A stretch of 64,000 nucleotides of DNA from Chryseolinea sp. H1M3-3 (GCF_029360725.1 NZ_JARKMY010000009.1:186001-250000), one strand, 5' to 3'. Positions 10,001 through 21,106 are shown, counted from the first letter of the stretch. A program made the numbers and translations. The notes: generated from the sequence alone by a model not told the origin.

Positions 10001-10862
10001 ATGAGCCACCAAGATCTTGACGTGTTACCCCGGCAGAATAAAGCGTACCATGTTCACCCGGTGTTGCGGTACTTCCCCAATTGTCTGCTGTTGAGCCGGA
10101 GTAAGTTGAAAAAATCAACAGCGGGTCAATGATCAACTCACGGCACGCGTCATAGTCGGCTGGAAAAGAAAAAGAAACAATGTTATTGTCAAGCAGGTAT
10201 TCGCTTGGTACGGTTTGTTTATGGTAGCCATTGACCTGATATGAAAAGGGTTTTAGCTCCGTGAGTGATCCTATCGCGGTTCCGATCTGTAAATTGTCCT
10301 CTGTTTTTTCAATGCCGTCTACGCCGGAATATTCAATTTTAATTTGTGTTGGGTCGGCTCCCGGTTTTACTATGAAATCGTATTTCAGATTGTTCCCGAC
10401 CGACGATACACGAAAATCAATGCCATCATAAACATCCTGGTATAGAATTGATGCAAAAGCCAACGCATTCGTTGCCCACCGGCAAGAGTCATTGCCAAGG
10501 AAGTAATTGTAGTGTCCATCCAACGGCGTTTCCACGACTGCTTTTGCGTGCTGATTCGATCCTAGAAGGTTTATCTGGAAATAATGTCCGTTGATCGATT
10601 CGGTATCCGGTTGTCCATTTGATTCATTAACTGCATGATGACTTGTCAAATGTCGTTGCTCCATTTCCTCCATGTCGAGCAGTAGAATAGAAAAACCATT
10701 TGCCGAAACACCTATGCGTCCACCTTGTAATGGGGCTTGAAAATCAATTTCTTCATTCCATTGGCCTTTGTTTTGAATAAACCGGAGGCCTTGATTATTC
10801 TGACTGATAGCATGAAACGAGATCAACAATAAGATCAATAAAAGCAACGGTGCAAATCGCAT
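7032..10862 (-). CDS. SBBP beta-propeller / PKD repeat protein with CHU_C C-terminal domain
   Basis: A 1276-residue exported protein. It has a signal peptide (1-20, ending AISQ), a DUF7948-type N-terminal region beginning GLRFIQNKGQWNEE, and a long stretch of SBBP-like repeats (about 250-720) with recurrent motifs such as YSTYLGG, SSYVGGSGFD and NVYISS. PKD-like modules follow (about 740-1150; WDFDDGT, WDFGDGT, FRFDFGDGT) and the C-terminus is a CHU_C gliding-motility-type domain (about 1190-1276; VPNVFTPEG, VVDRWGKEVFES, GGVYYVHIKV). CHU_C proteins are secreted by the type IX system and are often surface adhesins. No catalytic motif was recognised. It is co-oriented with the M4 peptidase gene, 174 bases upstream, but that gene has its own promoter, so the two need not be one operon. 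Confidence 0.9.
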   Translation of the reverse strand: MRFAPLLLLILLLISFHAISQNNQGLRFIQNKGQWNEEIDFQAPLQGGRIGVSANGFSILLLDMEEMEQRHLTSHHAVNESNGQPDTESINGHYFQINLLGSNQHAKAVVETPLDGHYNYFLGNDSCRWATNALAFASILYQDVYDGIDFRVSSVGNNLKYDFIVKPGADPTQIKIEYSGVDGIEKTEDNLQIGTAIGSLTELKPFSYQVNGYHKQTVPSEYLLDNNIVSFSFPADYDACRELIIDPLLIFSTYSGSTADNWGSTATPGEHGTLYSAGVTRQDLGGSFPATVGAFQTANHGSFDMAIIKYDSAGTKFLYATHLGGANNDSPESLVVDKTSGDLVVLGISSSPDFPTGSNAFDNTFNLGTTIFNRVLNTNDQWDIVITRLSPNGNQLVGSTFLGGSGNDGLNLPKQSGGALVVNYGDEMRGDVITDENGNVYISSVTGSNDVPIVNGFDATFNGGTTDGLVAKLTPDLSSMVWSSYVGGSGFDAAYSIKFDRDKNIVLAGGTTSANFPATSGAYQTVFNGIVDGWIARLSADGTTLMNATFTGTTSFDQVYFVDLNANGNIFCYGQTAGHMPITSGVYRNINSGQFVQKFSPDLSTLEFSTVFGSSSGSGLVIPNISPTAFLVNDCDNIYMAGWGGFVNSSSETGFWQSTTNGMPITSDAYQKTTSGSDFYFMVLNGDATQLVYSTYLGGNSSKTHVDGGTSRFDKYGIVYHAVCSGCQFGNTTGQASSDFPTTARAKSRLNRSANCNNAAFKFDLSSLRANFQTNSLDLTTPGFNNVCYPDSIVFQNLSTGGKTISWDFDDGTVLVQQHTDLRLPIHQYKQAGQYHVKLKITDLSTCSQTDSITKVINYFKPNITVGDDGMVCEGSSFQLTADGGVHYTWTSEDGTFTSSQQSPTVQQSKATSYFVTVVDANGCSKKDTLFVGFTPNVRASFQTYNPDLSIPDYNNVCYPDPIRFKNLSANGVYFIWDFGDGTVPIQMNDSISIIHEYQQPGVYQVRLKAINPTTCNQEDIAVKTINYFKDKIQVGNDGEICEGAQFQLTATGGRVYSWTSEDHSFTSSSASPLVQPLVSTLYFVTVTDVNNCIRKDTVQVAVLDSVDLKWAHRLEGNCIDRPSLAVQNLTTLADDIMFRFDFGDGTTSNETEVKHVYEKDGSYALRFIAQKEFCLFEEVVQLPVYKLLVPNVFTPEGSPGYNDNFEIGFGTDMIAPADAGLPIQLTVVDRWGKEVFESQDYKNDWNGHDLVGGVYYVHIKVGDLASCKSWLHIVK

Positions 10863-11114
10863 AATTTCGAAATATAGTAATTTTTAGCAATGGCAATTCG
10901 CTGAATAGCCAGTATTTAGCATTGAGGTTACCTATTCGTTGTTAGCGGATATATGAGATTGTAACTTCATGATCGATTGTGTTTTTGAAGTATACCGGTG
11001 TACGATCGCTACGACACCTGTGTCGCATTTTGCACAATGGGAAATGGCCTGAAGCCTATAACGTGGTGACTATTGTGAAAGATGATAACCCTGCCAATGT
11101 TGTAAACTTATCAG

Positions 11115-12050
11115 TCAATAATTTATCTCCACTACCTTTTTATTGTGCAGCTTTTGCATCTGGGCAGGAACTATATTTAAAATTCCCTCCTTCAATGTTT
11201 TAATGAGCCTGCTTTTAATATAATCACGATGCGTTACAAGACTAACTTCCCGTGCGGGAGTTGGATCCTTTAATCGTTTGACGAGCTTCAACTGCGGCTT
11301 GCTAAATTCCATAACCGCCAACTCTGGTAAGATGGTAATACCATCGCTTTTTTCTACCATGCGTTTGAGCGTTTCAATATTGCCAGTTTCATACTTGAAA
11401 TGAAAATCAGTGCTTTTTCTTAATTCGCACAAGTTTAATATCTGCGATCGAAAGCAGTGTCCTTCTTCCAACAGCCAGAGTTGGCTGGGATCAATTTCAT
11501 TGGCCAGGATGTACTTTTTGTCACTCAAAGAATTCTTTTTCGAGACATAAACAAAAAGTTCTTCATAAAAGAGTATGTCTTCCTTTATTGAAGCATCCTC
11601 TAATGGCGTTACCACGATACCGCAGTCGAGCCGGTTATTTTTGAGTTCATGGATTACTTCTTCGGTGATGGCCTCCCGGATGATAAGATTTATCTGGGGG
11701 TATTTCTCTCGCATGTATTTATAGAGCGGAGGCAACAGATAGGGTGCTAGTGTGGGAATTATTCCAATGCGCAGTTCACCGGTAAGGGTATCTTTCTTGT
11801 CACTGATAAGTTGTTTGATCATGTTGGCTTCACGCAATATTGTACGCGCCTGCGCAATGATGCTAATGCCAATTTCGGTAGGGATAACAGGTTGCTTTGT
11901 GCGATCAAAAATTTTCACACCAAGCTCTTCTTCCAGCTTTTGTATTTGCATGCTCAAGGTAGGCTGAGTGACAAAGCATTTTTCGGATGCGAGCACAAAA
12001 TGCCGGCAGGTGTCTAAGGCAACAATATATTCCAGCTGCGTTATGGTCAT
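11115..12050 (-). CDS. oxyR: Peroxide-sensing LysR-family regulator OxyR
   Basis: A 311-residue LysR-type activator with an N-terminal winged helix (1-60; LEYIVALDTCRHFVLASEK, TLSMQIQKLEEELG) and a C-terminal effector domain. Cys199 and Cys208 lie in GHCFRSQILNLC with exactly the spacing and numbering of the redox-active pair of E. coli OxyR, which forms an intramolecular disulfide on contact with hydrogen peroxide. The gene diverges from katG, the classic OxyR target, and 113 bases separate the two start codons. From family knowledge, the oxidised form should activate katG; autorepression is likely but inferred. The protein ends in a short basic tail (MQKLHNKKVVEINY). I see no clear terminator downstream. 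Confidence 0.93.
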   Translation of the reverse strand: MTITQLEYIVALDTCRHFVLASEKCFVTQPTLSMQIQKLEEELGVKIFDRTKQPVIPTEIGISIIAQARTILREANMIKQLISDKKDTLTGELRIGIIPTLAPYLLPPLYKYMREKYPQINLIIREAITEEVIHELKNNRLDCGIVVTPLEDASIKEDILFYEELFVYVSKKNSLSDKKYILANEIDPSQLWLLEEGHCFRSQILNLCELRKSTDFHFKYETGNIETLKRMVEKSDGITILPELAVMEFSKPQLKLVKRLKDPTPAREVSLVTHRDYIKSRLIKTLKEGILNIVPAQMQKLHNKKVVEINY

Positions 12051-12065
12051 AGAGAATGGCTATAA

Positions 12066-14407
<2,342 letters not shown>

Positions 14408-14432
14408 AGTACATATTGATTATTTAGTTTCG

Positions 14433-14463
14433 AAAGGTGGTCTGGAAACAGGCCGCCTTTTTT
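14433..14463 (+). terminator. Rho-independent terminator of katG
   Basis: The 9-bp stem GGTGGTCTG/CAGGCCGCC (14436-14444 with 14449-14457, two G-U pairs) closes a GAAA tetraloop, is extended by an AAA/TTT pairing, and is followed by six T. It lies 26 bases after the katG stop and separates it from the convergent permease gene. Confidence 0.85.
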
Positions 14464-14514
14464 GTTGTGTCCAATTCTAATTTGAATGCTGTAATAGATT
14501 AAGTCAGATCACGA

Positions 14515-16932
14515 TTATTCAGTTCGCAAGGATTTAACTGGGTTTGCCAGGGCAGCCCGTACGGCCTGAAAGCTTACCGTGAGAATCGCTATGGTGAGAA
14601 CCAGCAGTCCTGTTAGCGCAAACGTCCAGCCTGTCAGTTCAATTTTGTAGGAAAATTGTGCAAGCCATTTATCCATGACGTACCATGCCAACGGAGAGGC
14701 TATAACAACGGCGACCATCACCATTGCAGCAAAATCGCGACACAACAATCGGGCTATGCTCGCAACCGAAGCGCCGAGTACTTTGCGGATGCCAACCTCT
14801 TTCGTCCGGTTCACGGCCGCTAAAGAAGCAAGTCCGAGCAAACCGAGGCAAGCCAGAAATATACTAATGTTACCAGCCCAGCCGATGATGCTGGCCCACC
14901 GTTCCTCGGTTTTGTAGAAAGCATCAAACTTCTCGTCCACAAAGCTGTATCGGAAAGGCAAATCAGGCGCTACTTTTTTCCAGGCTGATTGTATCAGGTG
15001 GAGCGCTTCCGGGTAGCCTGGCTTCATATGTACAAAGTAACTGGATGGTTTGAAGTCCGCCGGCTGCAAGAAAAGCTGGGGCCGTACATTGTGCGTCAAA
15101 GCCTCATAATGAAAATCCTTTACCACGCCAATGATGGTCTTAGGAGGTTGATCTTTTCTCGCGTTTTGGATTTGCATTCCCAGTGCCTTCGTGGGTGTCG
15201 TGTTCAATGCATTTGCTACGAGAGACTCATTCACAATCACCGAAGTGACAGTATCGGAAGTCAGTTCAGAGTTGAAATTGCGGCCAGCAATTAATGTCAT
15301 GCCCATCACGTCGACAAAGTTTGCATCAACAGGATATTCTATCACCACTTCCTTTCTCCCGCCAAAATCATAAGCTCTTCCCATTTGCCCCTCGTCCGCT
15401 CCCATACCCATCACAGAACCTGTAACACCGGCGATCGCATGATGAGATTCCAGTGATTGCCGGAACTGTCTGTAGGTATCGGTGGTCTGCGCAGACACCA
15501 TTACTACTTGATCTTTTTGAAATCCAAGATCTTTGGTGCGCATAAATGAAAGTTGTTGCAGGATTACCACCGTAGCGATAGTGAGCAACACCGAAAGCAT
15601 GAATTGAAACGTAACCAATGACCTCGTGAAGAAATTTGAACCGGCAAGTCTGATCTTGTTTTTCAATACTTCGTCAGGCTTTAGTCTTGATAAAATAAGC
15701 GCGGGATAACTTCCTGCAAGTAAACCGGTAACGATTATGGTTATCAGCATGAACGCTATTAATTCCGGGTACTTACCAAACGAAAAGATGAGGTTTCGTC
15801 CGGACAATTCGTTGAACGCAGGCAGCAACATTTGTGCGATAACAACGGCTAATAGCGCTGAGACAAACGTCAAAACCATGGACTCTGTCAGAAACTGAAA
15901 GACCAGTTGATTTCTACGGCTTCCCGAAATTTTGCGAACACCAACTTCCTTGGATCTTCCTGCTGACCGCCCTACTGATAAAATAATAAAGTTAATGCAG
16001 GCAATTGCAAGCACCCCGGCCGCTATACTGATGAGCATCCAGATATGTTTGGGATCTGACGCTCCGCGGTCAATCGTAACATTGGTATGTACATCCTCCA
16101 GTGGTTGAAGTCCGTATCCCGTAGGCAGATCACCACTACCATTCCACAATCCCTCTTTTTTTAAATCTGCACCTTCATTGGGAAAATACCTCTTTCGGAA
16201 TGCGGCAAGTTGTGCGGGCTGGTTCATCAGGTTACTGCCAGGACGTAGCAGCACGTATACGGAGATTCCGATTGTCATTGTCCAGCTGTCGGCGCTTGCC
16301 CGTCCCATGGGCGTATTCAGTATACGGTCAAAGCTCCCCAGCATGTCGAATGTGATGGTCGAGTTTACTGGAATGTCTTCTGTTACCGCAGTCACCGTGA
16401 AAGGTTTGTATTGCCCGTCTTCTCTAATCTCAATTTGTTTTCCGACCACGTCCGTTTTTCCAAAGAGCTGCATCGCCTTGCTCCTTGTCAATACAATGTT
16501 ATGCGGATCCTGTAGGGCATGGGTTGTATCGCCAGCGATCAGTGGGAATGAAAAAACCGACAGAATCTGAGGATCAGCAAACAAAAGTTTCGATGATTGT
16601 ATGTTTCCTTCGGACCGCACAAGGACTTCTCCGCCCCCTTGAATGCGGACAAAATTTTTAACATCTGCCAGGTCATTTTTCATCGCAGGTCCGATTGGCG
16701 TTGCTGAAGAAGGTTCAGCGCCTTCCCGATCTGTAAATTTCCACCAGTCGTATACACGGTAGATATTTGGTCCTTGTAAGTGGAACTGGTCATAGTTAAA
16801 TTCGTTGACTGCATACAGCAGGAATAAACTAAAACAAGCTAATCCCAAAGAAAGGCCTACTATATTGATGAAGGCTGATAACTTTTGGCGCTCAAGATTG
16901 CGTTTTGCAATCTTAATGTAATTTAACATCAT
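14515..16932 (-). CDS. MacB/FtsX-type ABC transporter permease
   Basis: An 805-residue inner-membrane protein with two repeats of the MacB plan: an N-terminal membrane helix (about 20-42), a periplasmic core domain (45-245), three or more helices around 290-420, a second periplasmic core (about 445-640) and three C-terminal helices (about 680-790) with an FtsX domain. The motifs EVGVRKI/EVGIRKVLGAS mark the coupling regions. Bacteroidota carry many such permeases, some linked to lipoprotein or peptide efflux and to mechanotransmission. No ATPase gene is adjacent, so the partner must be encoded elsewhere. The gene converges with katG, with a terminator between. The start could be either of two adjacent ATG codons. 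Confidence 0.88.
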   Translation of the reverse strand: MMLNYIKIAKRNLERQKLSAFINIVGLSLGLACFSLFLLYAVNEFNYDQFHLQGPNIYRVYDWWKFTDREGAEPSSATPIGPAMKNDLADVKNFVRIQGGGEVLVRSEGNIQSSKLLFADPQILSVFSFPLIAGDTTHALQDPHNIVLTRSKAMQLFGKTDVVGKQIEIREDGQYKPFTVTAVTEDIPVNSTITFDMLGSFDRILNTPMGRASADSWTMTIGISVYVLLRPGSNLMNQPAQLAAFRKRYFPNEGADLKKEGLWNGSGDLPTGYGLQPLEDVHTNVTIDRGASDPKHIWMLISIAAGVLAIACINFIILSVGRSAGRSKEVGVRKISGSRRNQLVFQFLTESMVLTFVSALLAVVIAQMLLPAFNELSGRNLIFSFGKYPELIAFMLITIIVTGLLAGSYPALILSRLKPDEVLKNKIRLAGSNFFTRSLVTFQFMLSVLLTIATVVILQQLSFMRTKDLGFQKDQVVMVSAQTTDTYRQFRQSLESHHAIAGVTGSVMGMGADEGQMGRAYDFGGRKEVVIEYPVDANFVDVMGMTLIAGRNFNSELTSDTVTSVIVNESLVANALNTTPTKALGMQIQNARKDQPPKTIIGVVKDFHYEALTHNVRPQLFLQPADFKPSSYFVHMKPGYPEALHLIQSAWKKVAPDLPFRYSFVDEKFDAFYKTEERWASIIGWAGNISIFLACLGLLGLASLAAVNRTKEVGIRKVLGASVASIARLLCRDFAAMVMVAVVIASPLAWYVMDKWLAQFSYKIELTGWTFALTGLLVLTIAILTVSFQAVRAALANPVKSLRTE

Positions 16933-17032
16933 GGCTTGTCGGCTTTAAAAATCGATACACAATAACATTGCCATCATATAAAGAACGACTGCCGTGCTGT
17001 TTTGCGGACTGCCAATTTCTTTAACCACCCGC

Positions 17033-17054
17033 ATTCGAACATTACTGTTCGAAT
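17033..17054. promoter_or_regulatory. Perfect inverted repeat in the permease/bicupin divergent gap
   Basis: ATTCGAACA-TTAC-TGTTCGAAT has perfect 9-bp arms and a 4-base centre, the size of a typical dimeric-repressor operator. It lies in the 303-base region 16933-17235 between two divergently transcribed genes, about 100 bases from the permease start and 180 bases from the bicupin start. Apart from this dyad the region is featureless to me; the AT-rich 17130-17235 part has no convincing -7 box. Confidence 0.5.
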
Positions 17055-17235
17055 ACAGACGATGGCAGCCTCACCATCATAACGCCCGTTCTACCAGCGT
17101 AAGCGGTTCGATCAAATGTGGACGCACAAATAATAAGTTATTTTCCAGCTGTATCCAAAATATTATATTGTTGAGAAAAGCTCCCTATAAAATCTTAATG
17201 AAGTTTTCTGCACTTTCTATCAAGCATCGTTACAT

Positions 17236-18006
17236 ATGAAAATTGCCGTATTTTGTGTCTCATATTTTCTCACTTTTACAACTATGGCGCAATTGAAACC
17301 AGTAAACTCCGGTGTATATAAATGGTCTGATCACCCGGTACAGGTTGGTGAAGACAGGGAATCCCGAAAAATATTGGAAGGTACTTCAACGCATCTCGCC
17401 TATTTGGAAATGCATGCTACTACACAATTTCCTGGCGCTAAGCCGAGTACCGCCCATGCGAACGATGATATTGAAGAATGCATCATTGTGAAAGAGGGAA
17501 CTATGAAGGTTATTATTGAAGGCAGCAGCGTGATACTTGGTGCCGGTGGTGTAATTTTATTAATGCCCAAGCAAATGCATTCCGTAGAAAATGCCGGCAA
17601 CAGTAATCTTACCTACTATGTCATGCGGTATAAATCCAAAAAGCAAATGGAAATAGCACGGGGTGAGGCTGCCGGAGGATCGTTGATGTTGAACGCGGAC
17701 TCCCTTACCTTGAAGCCAAATTCGCGTGGCGTTGTCCGTCGTTATTTTGACAGGCCAACAGCCATGTGCGACCGGTTTGAAATGCATATGACAGAGCTAA
17801 ACACAAAAGGCCCGAGCCATGAACCTCACGCACATGAAGAAACAGAAATCGTTATGGTCTTATCGGGTAAAACAGAGATGACTATTGATAACACCGAATA
17901 TAACGGTACGGCTGGAGATTTCTACTTCATCAATTCTCAATTGATGCATGGCGTTCGAAATGCCAGCAATGAGCCGTGCTCGTATTTTATAATGATATGG
18001 AAATGA
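17236..18006 (+). CDS. Secreted two-domain cupin protein
   Basis: A 256-residue exported protein with a signal peptide (1-18, ending TMA-Q). Two cupin barrels follow: the first around 55-135 (AHANDDIEECIIVKEG, then MPKQMHSVENAG) and the second around 165-250 (HEPHAHEETEIVMVLSG, then FINSQLMHGVRNA). The second barrel keeps the H-x-H-x3-E ... H set expected for a bound metal. The first also has His, Glu and a later His. Bicupins include ureidoglycine aminohydrolase and dioxygenases, but the sequence does not point to one reaction. The next gene on the same strand is a DUF6807 lipoprotein 97 bases away, which suggests a shared periplasmic, possibly carbohydrate-related, job. Substrate unknown. 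Confidence 0.82.
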   Translation: MKIAVFCVSYFLTFTTMAQLKPVNSGVYKWSDHPVQVGEDRESRKILEGTSTHLAYLEMHATTQFPGAKPSTAHANDDIEECIIVKEGTMKVIIEGSSVILGAGGVILLMPKQMHSVENAGNSNLTYYVMRYKSKKQMEIARGEAAGGSLMLNADSLTLKPNSRGVVRRYFDRPTAMCDRFEMHMTELNTKGPSHEPHAHEETEIVMVLSGKTEMTIDNTEYNGTAGDFYFINSQLMHGVRNASNEPCSYFIMIWK

Positions 18007-18103
18007 AAGAAGCAGAACTTTACGTTAAAGCTGCAGTCTGCTTACCGATTAAATTTTATAATGTCTCATGCAGTACACTATTTTAAGCATTCATCACTAA
18101 AAA

Positions 18104-19183
18104 ATGATTATGATTATACGGGTTATCAAATTTGTCCTTTCTGTTTTGTTAACGGTGTCGATGATATCAGCTTGTAGGCAAAAGGAGAATGTTGATAAAA
18201 ATTCATCTGAATATGTTTCGCTGATCGAAAATGATTCGCTGCAAAAACTTGATGTTTTTGTAGATGGAAAATATTTCACCTCTTACCTATATGCAGATAC
18301 CCTGTTGAGAAAACCTGTGCTATTTCCGCTACACACAGCAAGCGAAGAAAGAATTACCCGGGGCTATCCATTTGTCCCTCATGTTGGGGAGCGAGTAGAC
18401 CACCCGCATCATTACGGATTGTGGTTTAATCATGGTGATGTCAACGGCATTGATTTTTGGAATAGTTCTGTGGAGAGAAAAAATAATGACCCGAGATATG
18501 GAAGAATCAATCATGTGAAGTTTCTGAGAATTGCTTCTGGAAAAACCGGCACCTTGGAAGTAAAAAAGGAATGGCGAAGCAGCACCAACGATTTATTGCT
18601 CAATGAACGAACACAATACATTTTCAGCGGCGATGCAAACCGGCGGATAATCACGCACGCTTCTACCTTTTCGGCACCAAACGTAGACGTGCTGTTTGAG
18701 GACTCCAAGGAAGGCATGTTTGCCATGCGGGTGAGACGTGAACTCGAAATACCGACTGATGATTCGACAATTATTTTAAACGATAACCATACTCCTAATA
18801 AAATAGCTGTTGTAGACAGAAGGAATGTTTCCGGACATTATCGCAATAGCAACGGACTGGAAGGTTACCCTGACGTGTGGGGCAAGCGTGCTAAGTGGAT
18901 GCAACTTGCTGGCGTGGTCAAATCGGACAGCATCTCTATCTGCATTTTTGATCACCCGGATAATCTTAACCATCCTCCGCATTGGATGGCGCGCGATTAT
19001 GGATTATACAGCGTGAATCACTTCGGCAGCAATGTCTACACGGATGGAAAAGAGCAGTTCAATTTTCAGCTAAAGAAAGGCGACTCAGTAACTTTCAGAC
19101 ATCAGGTGGTAATCGTTGATGGAGCTTACCCTTCAATGGATAAAATCGAATCTTGGTACGGCGACTTTGTCGGCCGGAATTGA
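18104..19183 (+). CDS. DUF6807 (PmoA-like) family lipoprotein
   Basis: A 359-residue protein with a lipoprotein signal (lipobox ISAC, Cys24). The body matches the DUF6807 family, often labelled methane oxygenase PmoA, although there is no evidence of methane oxidation; many members sit in sugar-acid or polysaccharide loci. Recognisable family segments are HHYGLWFNHGDVNGIDFW, the run GERVDHPHH, and the C-terminal PHWMARDYGLYSVNHFG. Conserved histidines suggest an aldose-epimerase-like beta-sandwich fold. Translation could begin at 18104 or at the second ATG six bases later. It follows the bicupin gene with a 97-base gap and may be cotranscribed. Confidence 0.78.
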   Translation: MIMIIRVIKFVLSVLLTVSMISACRQKENVDKNSSEYVSLIENDSLQKLDVFVDGKYFTSYLYADTLLRKPVLFPLHTASEERITRGYPFVPHVGERVDHPHHYGLWFNHGDVNGIDFWNSSVERKNNDPRYGRINHVKFLRIASGKTGTLEVKKEWRSSTNDLLLNERTQYIFSGDANRRIITHASTFSAPNVDVLFEDSKEGMFAMRVRRELEIPTDDSTIILNDNHTPNKIAVVDRRNVSGHYRNSNGLEGYPDVWGKRAKWMQLAGVVKSDSISICIFDHPDNLNHPPHWMARDYGLYSVNHFGSNVYTDGKEQFNFQLKKGDSVTFRHQVVIVDGAYPSMDKIESWYGDFVGRN

Positions 19184-19194
19184 GCGTTAGGGTC

Positions 19195-19467
19195 TTAATT
19201 TGCAAAGACTCCGCCAGCGAAGGCCTGCATGATCAAATCAATAGCTTTCAAATCAACAAGTGCAGCATGGTCGAACGTTCGTGCCTCAGATCCCGGAAAT
19301 GTTGCGCGGGTTGACGCATCACAACGTCAGAGTGGGAACGGCTCAACAATCGGAGACTTCCTTTGTGGATGTTGTTGATCAACTTGTAAGATGTTTTCGG
19401 TGCTAGTAAAACTTCGATCAAGCGTGGAGTTCAACATATCGGAAGCTCGATAGGCCGCAGCGTAAAT
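19195..19467 (-). pseudogene. Possible gene remnant interrupted by an in-frame TGA
   Basis: In one minus-strand frame there are 46 open codons, a single TGA (19329-19327), and then 43 more open codons to TAA at 19197-19195. The second piece reads like real protein (DHAALVDLKAIDLIMQAF). The frame is the same as that of the upstream gene ending at 19474, from which it is separated by two stop codons. This could be the worn-down tail of a lost gene or chance. I recognise no family. Confidence 0.2.
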
Positions 19468-19473
19468 TTAACT

Positions 19474-20211
19474 TTACTTCACTTTTTCCCAGACCTCACT
19501 TACAGGATTTCCTGTAGTTCCTTTACCCTTGTGGTACCAGTCCGTTCCGTCAAGTCTACATTCAAACGTAAGTGAAATTCCTACGCGGGAATTGTCGCGT
19601 GAAAAAAAGCGAATAGTTTCTGTATACTGATTGCCTTGGAGCTTGTAACTGCCGCCACCGGTTCCGGAGAATTGTTTTGTTTCATAATTAAAGGCTGCCC
19701 ACTGAAAATAATTACCGGAAAGAATTTTCATAGTTTGGCGTGGTGAGTCTTGTCCGCGGCGTTGGCCCGCTACCCCTTCATCATTCACACGAGCACCAAA
19801 ACGCCAGGCACCACTTACTGGAGAGGATGTATCGTCCACTTTCTTCCATGTCTCTTTTTGTCCTTCCGACGAAAGGGTGAGTTCATCCTTTTTAAGTGAG
19901 AACGAATAAGTCAAGGGTTTGCGCACCAGCGTACTATCGTCGGTATAGAAGTCCGGCACTTCAGTATATTCTGTGCCATTGGTTTTGAAGCTACCTCCGC
20001 CTGCTCTCACAAAAGAACCCTCTGCCGTGTATACGCCAACCATAAAATACCCATCACTGTAAATTTTGATGCTCTCTTCCGCAAAAGGTTTTCCATTGAT
20101 GTTCATCAGTTTCCATGCACCACTGAGATTCTGCGCACTCAGGCAAAGTGAAGAAAGGCACAGTATAACTAATCCTGAGATGAACAATCTAAACTTCTTC
20201 TTCTTAATCAT
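19474..20211 (-). CDS. Secreted protein with two lipocalin-like repeats, function unknown
   Basis: The start is placed at ATG 20211, which gives a clean signal peptide (MIKKKKFRLF..., cleavage after SLCLSA-Q) and 245 residues; a longer frame to 20286 would bury that signal. The mature protein is two similar modules, each beginning NLSGAWKLM or PVSGAWRFG, containing a KIYSDGYF.VG or KILSGNYFQWA strand, a GGGSFK/GGGSYK turn and ending with an E.W.KV motif (ETWKKV, EVWEKVK). This is the pattern of small Bacteroidota lipocalin-like or avidin-like beta-barrel proteins. Ligand and role unknown. It is separately transcribed; no partner genes flank it. Confidence 0.72.
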   Translation of the reverse strand: MIKKKKFRLFISGLVILCLSSLCLSAQNLSGAWKLMNINGKPFAEESIKIYSDGYFMVGVYTAEGSFVRAGGGSFKTNGTEYTEVPDFYTDDSTLVRKPLTYSFSLKKDELTLSSEGQKETWKKVDDTSSPVSGAWRFGARVNDEGVAGQRRGQDSPRQTMKILSGNYFQWAAFNYETKQFSGTGGGSYKLQGNQYTETIRFFSRDNSRVGISLTFECRLDGTDWYHKGKGTTGNPVSEVWEKVK

Positions 20212-20455
20212 CGGTAACACATTTAAATGGTATGCTTTAATAGCTAATTGCGATAAAAATTTCCGTGGGTTGGTTGATAAAAGCAAATCTGTGCATGAAT
20301 TTTGATTTGTCGCTCCCAGGCTCTTTCATCCTCTCTTACTTGCAAATAACAACAAAGCTGGTTTGCATGTTAGCAGCTTACGCCACTTAATTTGTTCTTC
20401 ACTAATTTGTATGCCGGCAGCCGGCTCGCTGGTGACAATGTTGTAAATTTGTCGT

Positions 20456-20896
20456 ATGGTTATAAGCATATTTGAAAATGAGTTTCTCTCATGTGAACTG
20501 GATGATTCATTACCCGTTCTAAGGCACTATTGGAAGAAAGCGCCACCAGGTGAGCAATTCAAATTGAAATTGCTTAAAGTGTTGGAAGAATACAAAGCGC
20601 TAAGAAAATCTTTTCAGAACCTTGCCTGGTTGGCCGATACAACACAACTTGGCGAACTTGATGAACAAATGGAAACCTGGTTGGTAGAGGAATGGGAGGA
20701 CTTGCTATTTGCTAAAGCACATGTAAAAATCCACGCAGTTATTTTAGGAGAAAGCATCTTTGCAGATTATCCAATGGAAAATTTCAAGCGCGATGCCGAA
20801 CAAAAATTTCAGGATTACAACGTGCATCTAGGTGTTTTCTCGAGCCAGGAGGAAGCGTATTCGTGGATAAAAGAACAATTGCTAATTGTTAACTGA
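20456..20896 (+). CDS. STAS/SpoIIAA-like hypothetical protein
   Basis: A 146-residue cytoplasmic protein without signal or membrane segment. A central helix pair (LLKVLEEYKALRKSFQ...) and an alternating strand-helix pattern resemble the SpoIIAA/STAS-like family of small Bacteroidota proteins, which bind lipids or act as regulatory partners; the C-terminal VFSSQEEAYSWIKEQL matches the last helix of that fold. Function not known. It stands alone, with a terminator about 110 bases downstream. A perfect TAAATTTG lies at 20444-20451, but it is too close to the ATG to serve this start. Confidence 0.6.
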   Translation: MVISIFENEFLSCELDDSLPVLRHYWKKAPPGEQFKLKLLKVLEEYKALRKSFQNLAWLADTTQLGELDEQMETWLVEEWEDLLFAKAHVKIHAVILGESIFADYPMENFKRDAEQKFQDYNVHLGVFSSQEEAYSWIKEQLLIVN

Positions 20897-21006
20897 CCGT
20901 CCGTCTTTGGTGTAGTAGCTATTCGTTCGAATTTCTAGTCGGCTTGTGCTGCTAACTCTTGCTTATGCTGCAATCCGTCACAGCAAATTAATGAAGAGAG
21001 TTAGTG

Positions 21007-21032
21007 TCTACCTTTTTCGGTAGAATTTTTTT
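21007..21032 (+). terminator. Rho-independent terminator
   Basis: The stem TCTACC/GGTAGA (21007-21012 with 21019-21024), loop TTTTTC, is followed by A and seven T. It lies 110 bases after the STAS-like gene and about 75 bases before the DinB-like gene, separating the two. Confidence 0.5.
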
Positions 21033-21106
21033 CAATAGGATAAGTCCACTGATTTTTTTTTTAACTTTCGATCAATGCTAACTATTTAAAATAAACCCAA
21101 CCACTT

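Noticed and set aside
10979-11203. Open frame on the plus strand downstream of the SBBP gene
   Set aside because: It overlaps the 3' end of oxyR by about 90 bases, has no family similarity and contains a small palindrome (CGACAC-CT-GTGTCG, 11012-11025); probably untranslated.
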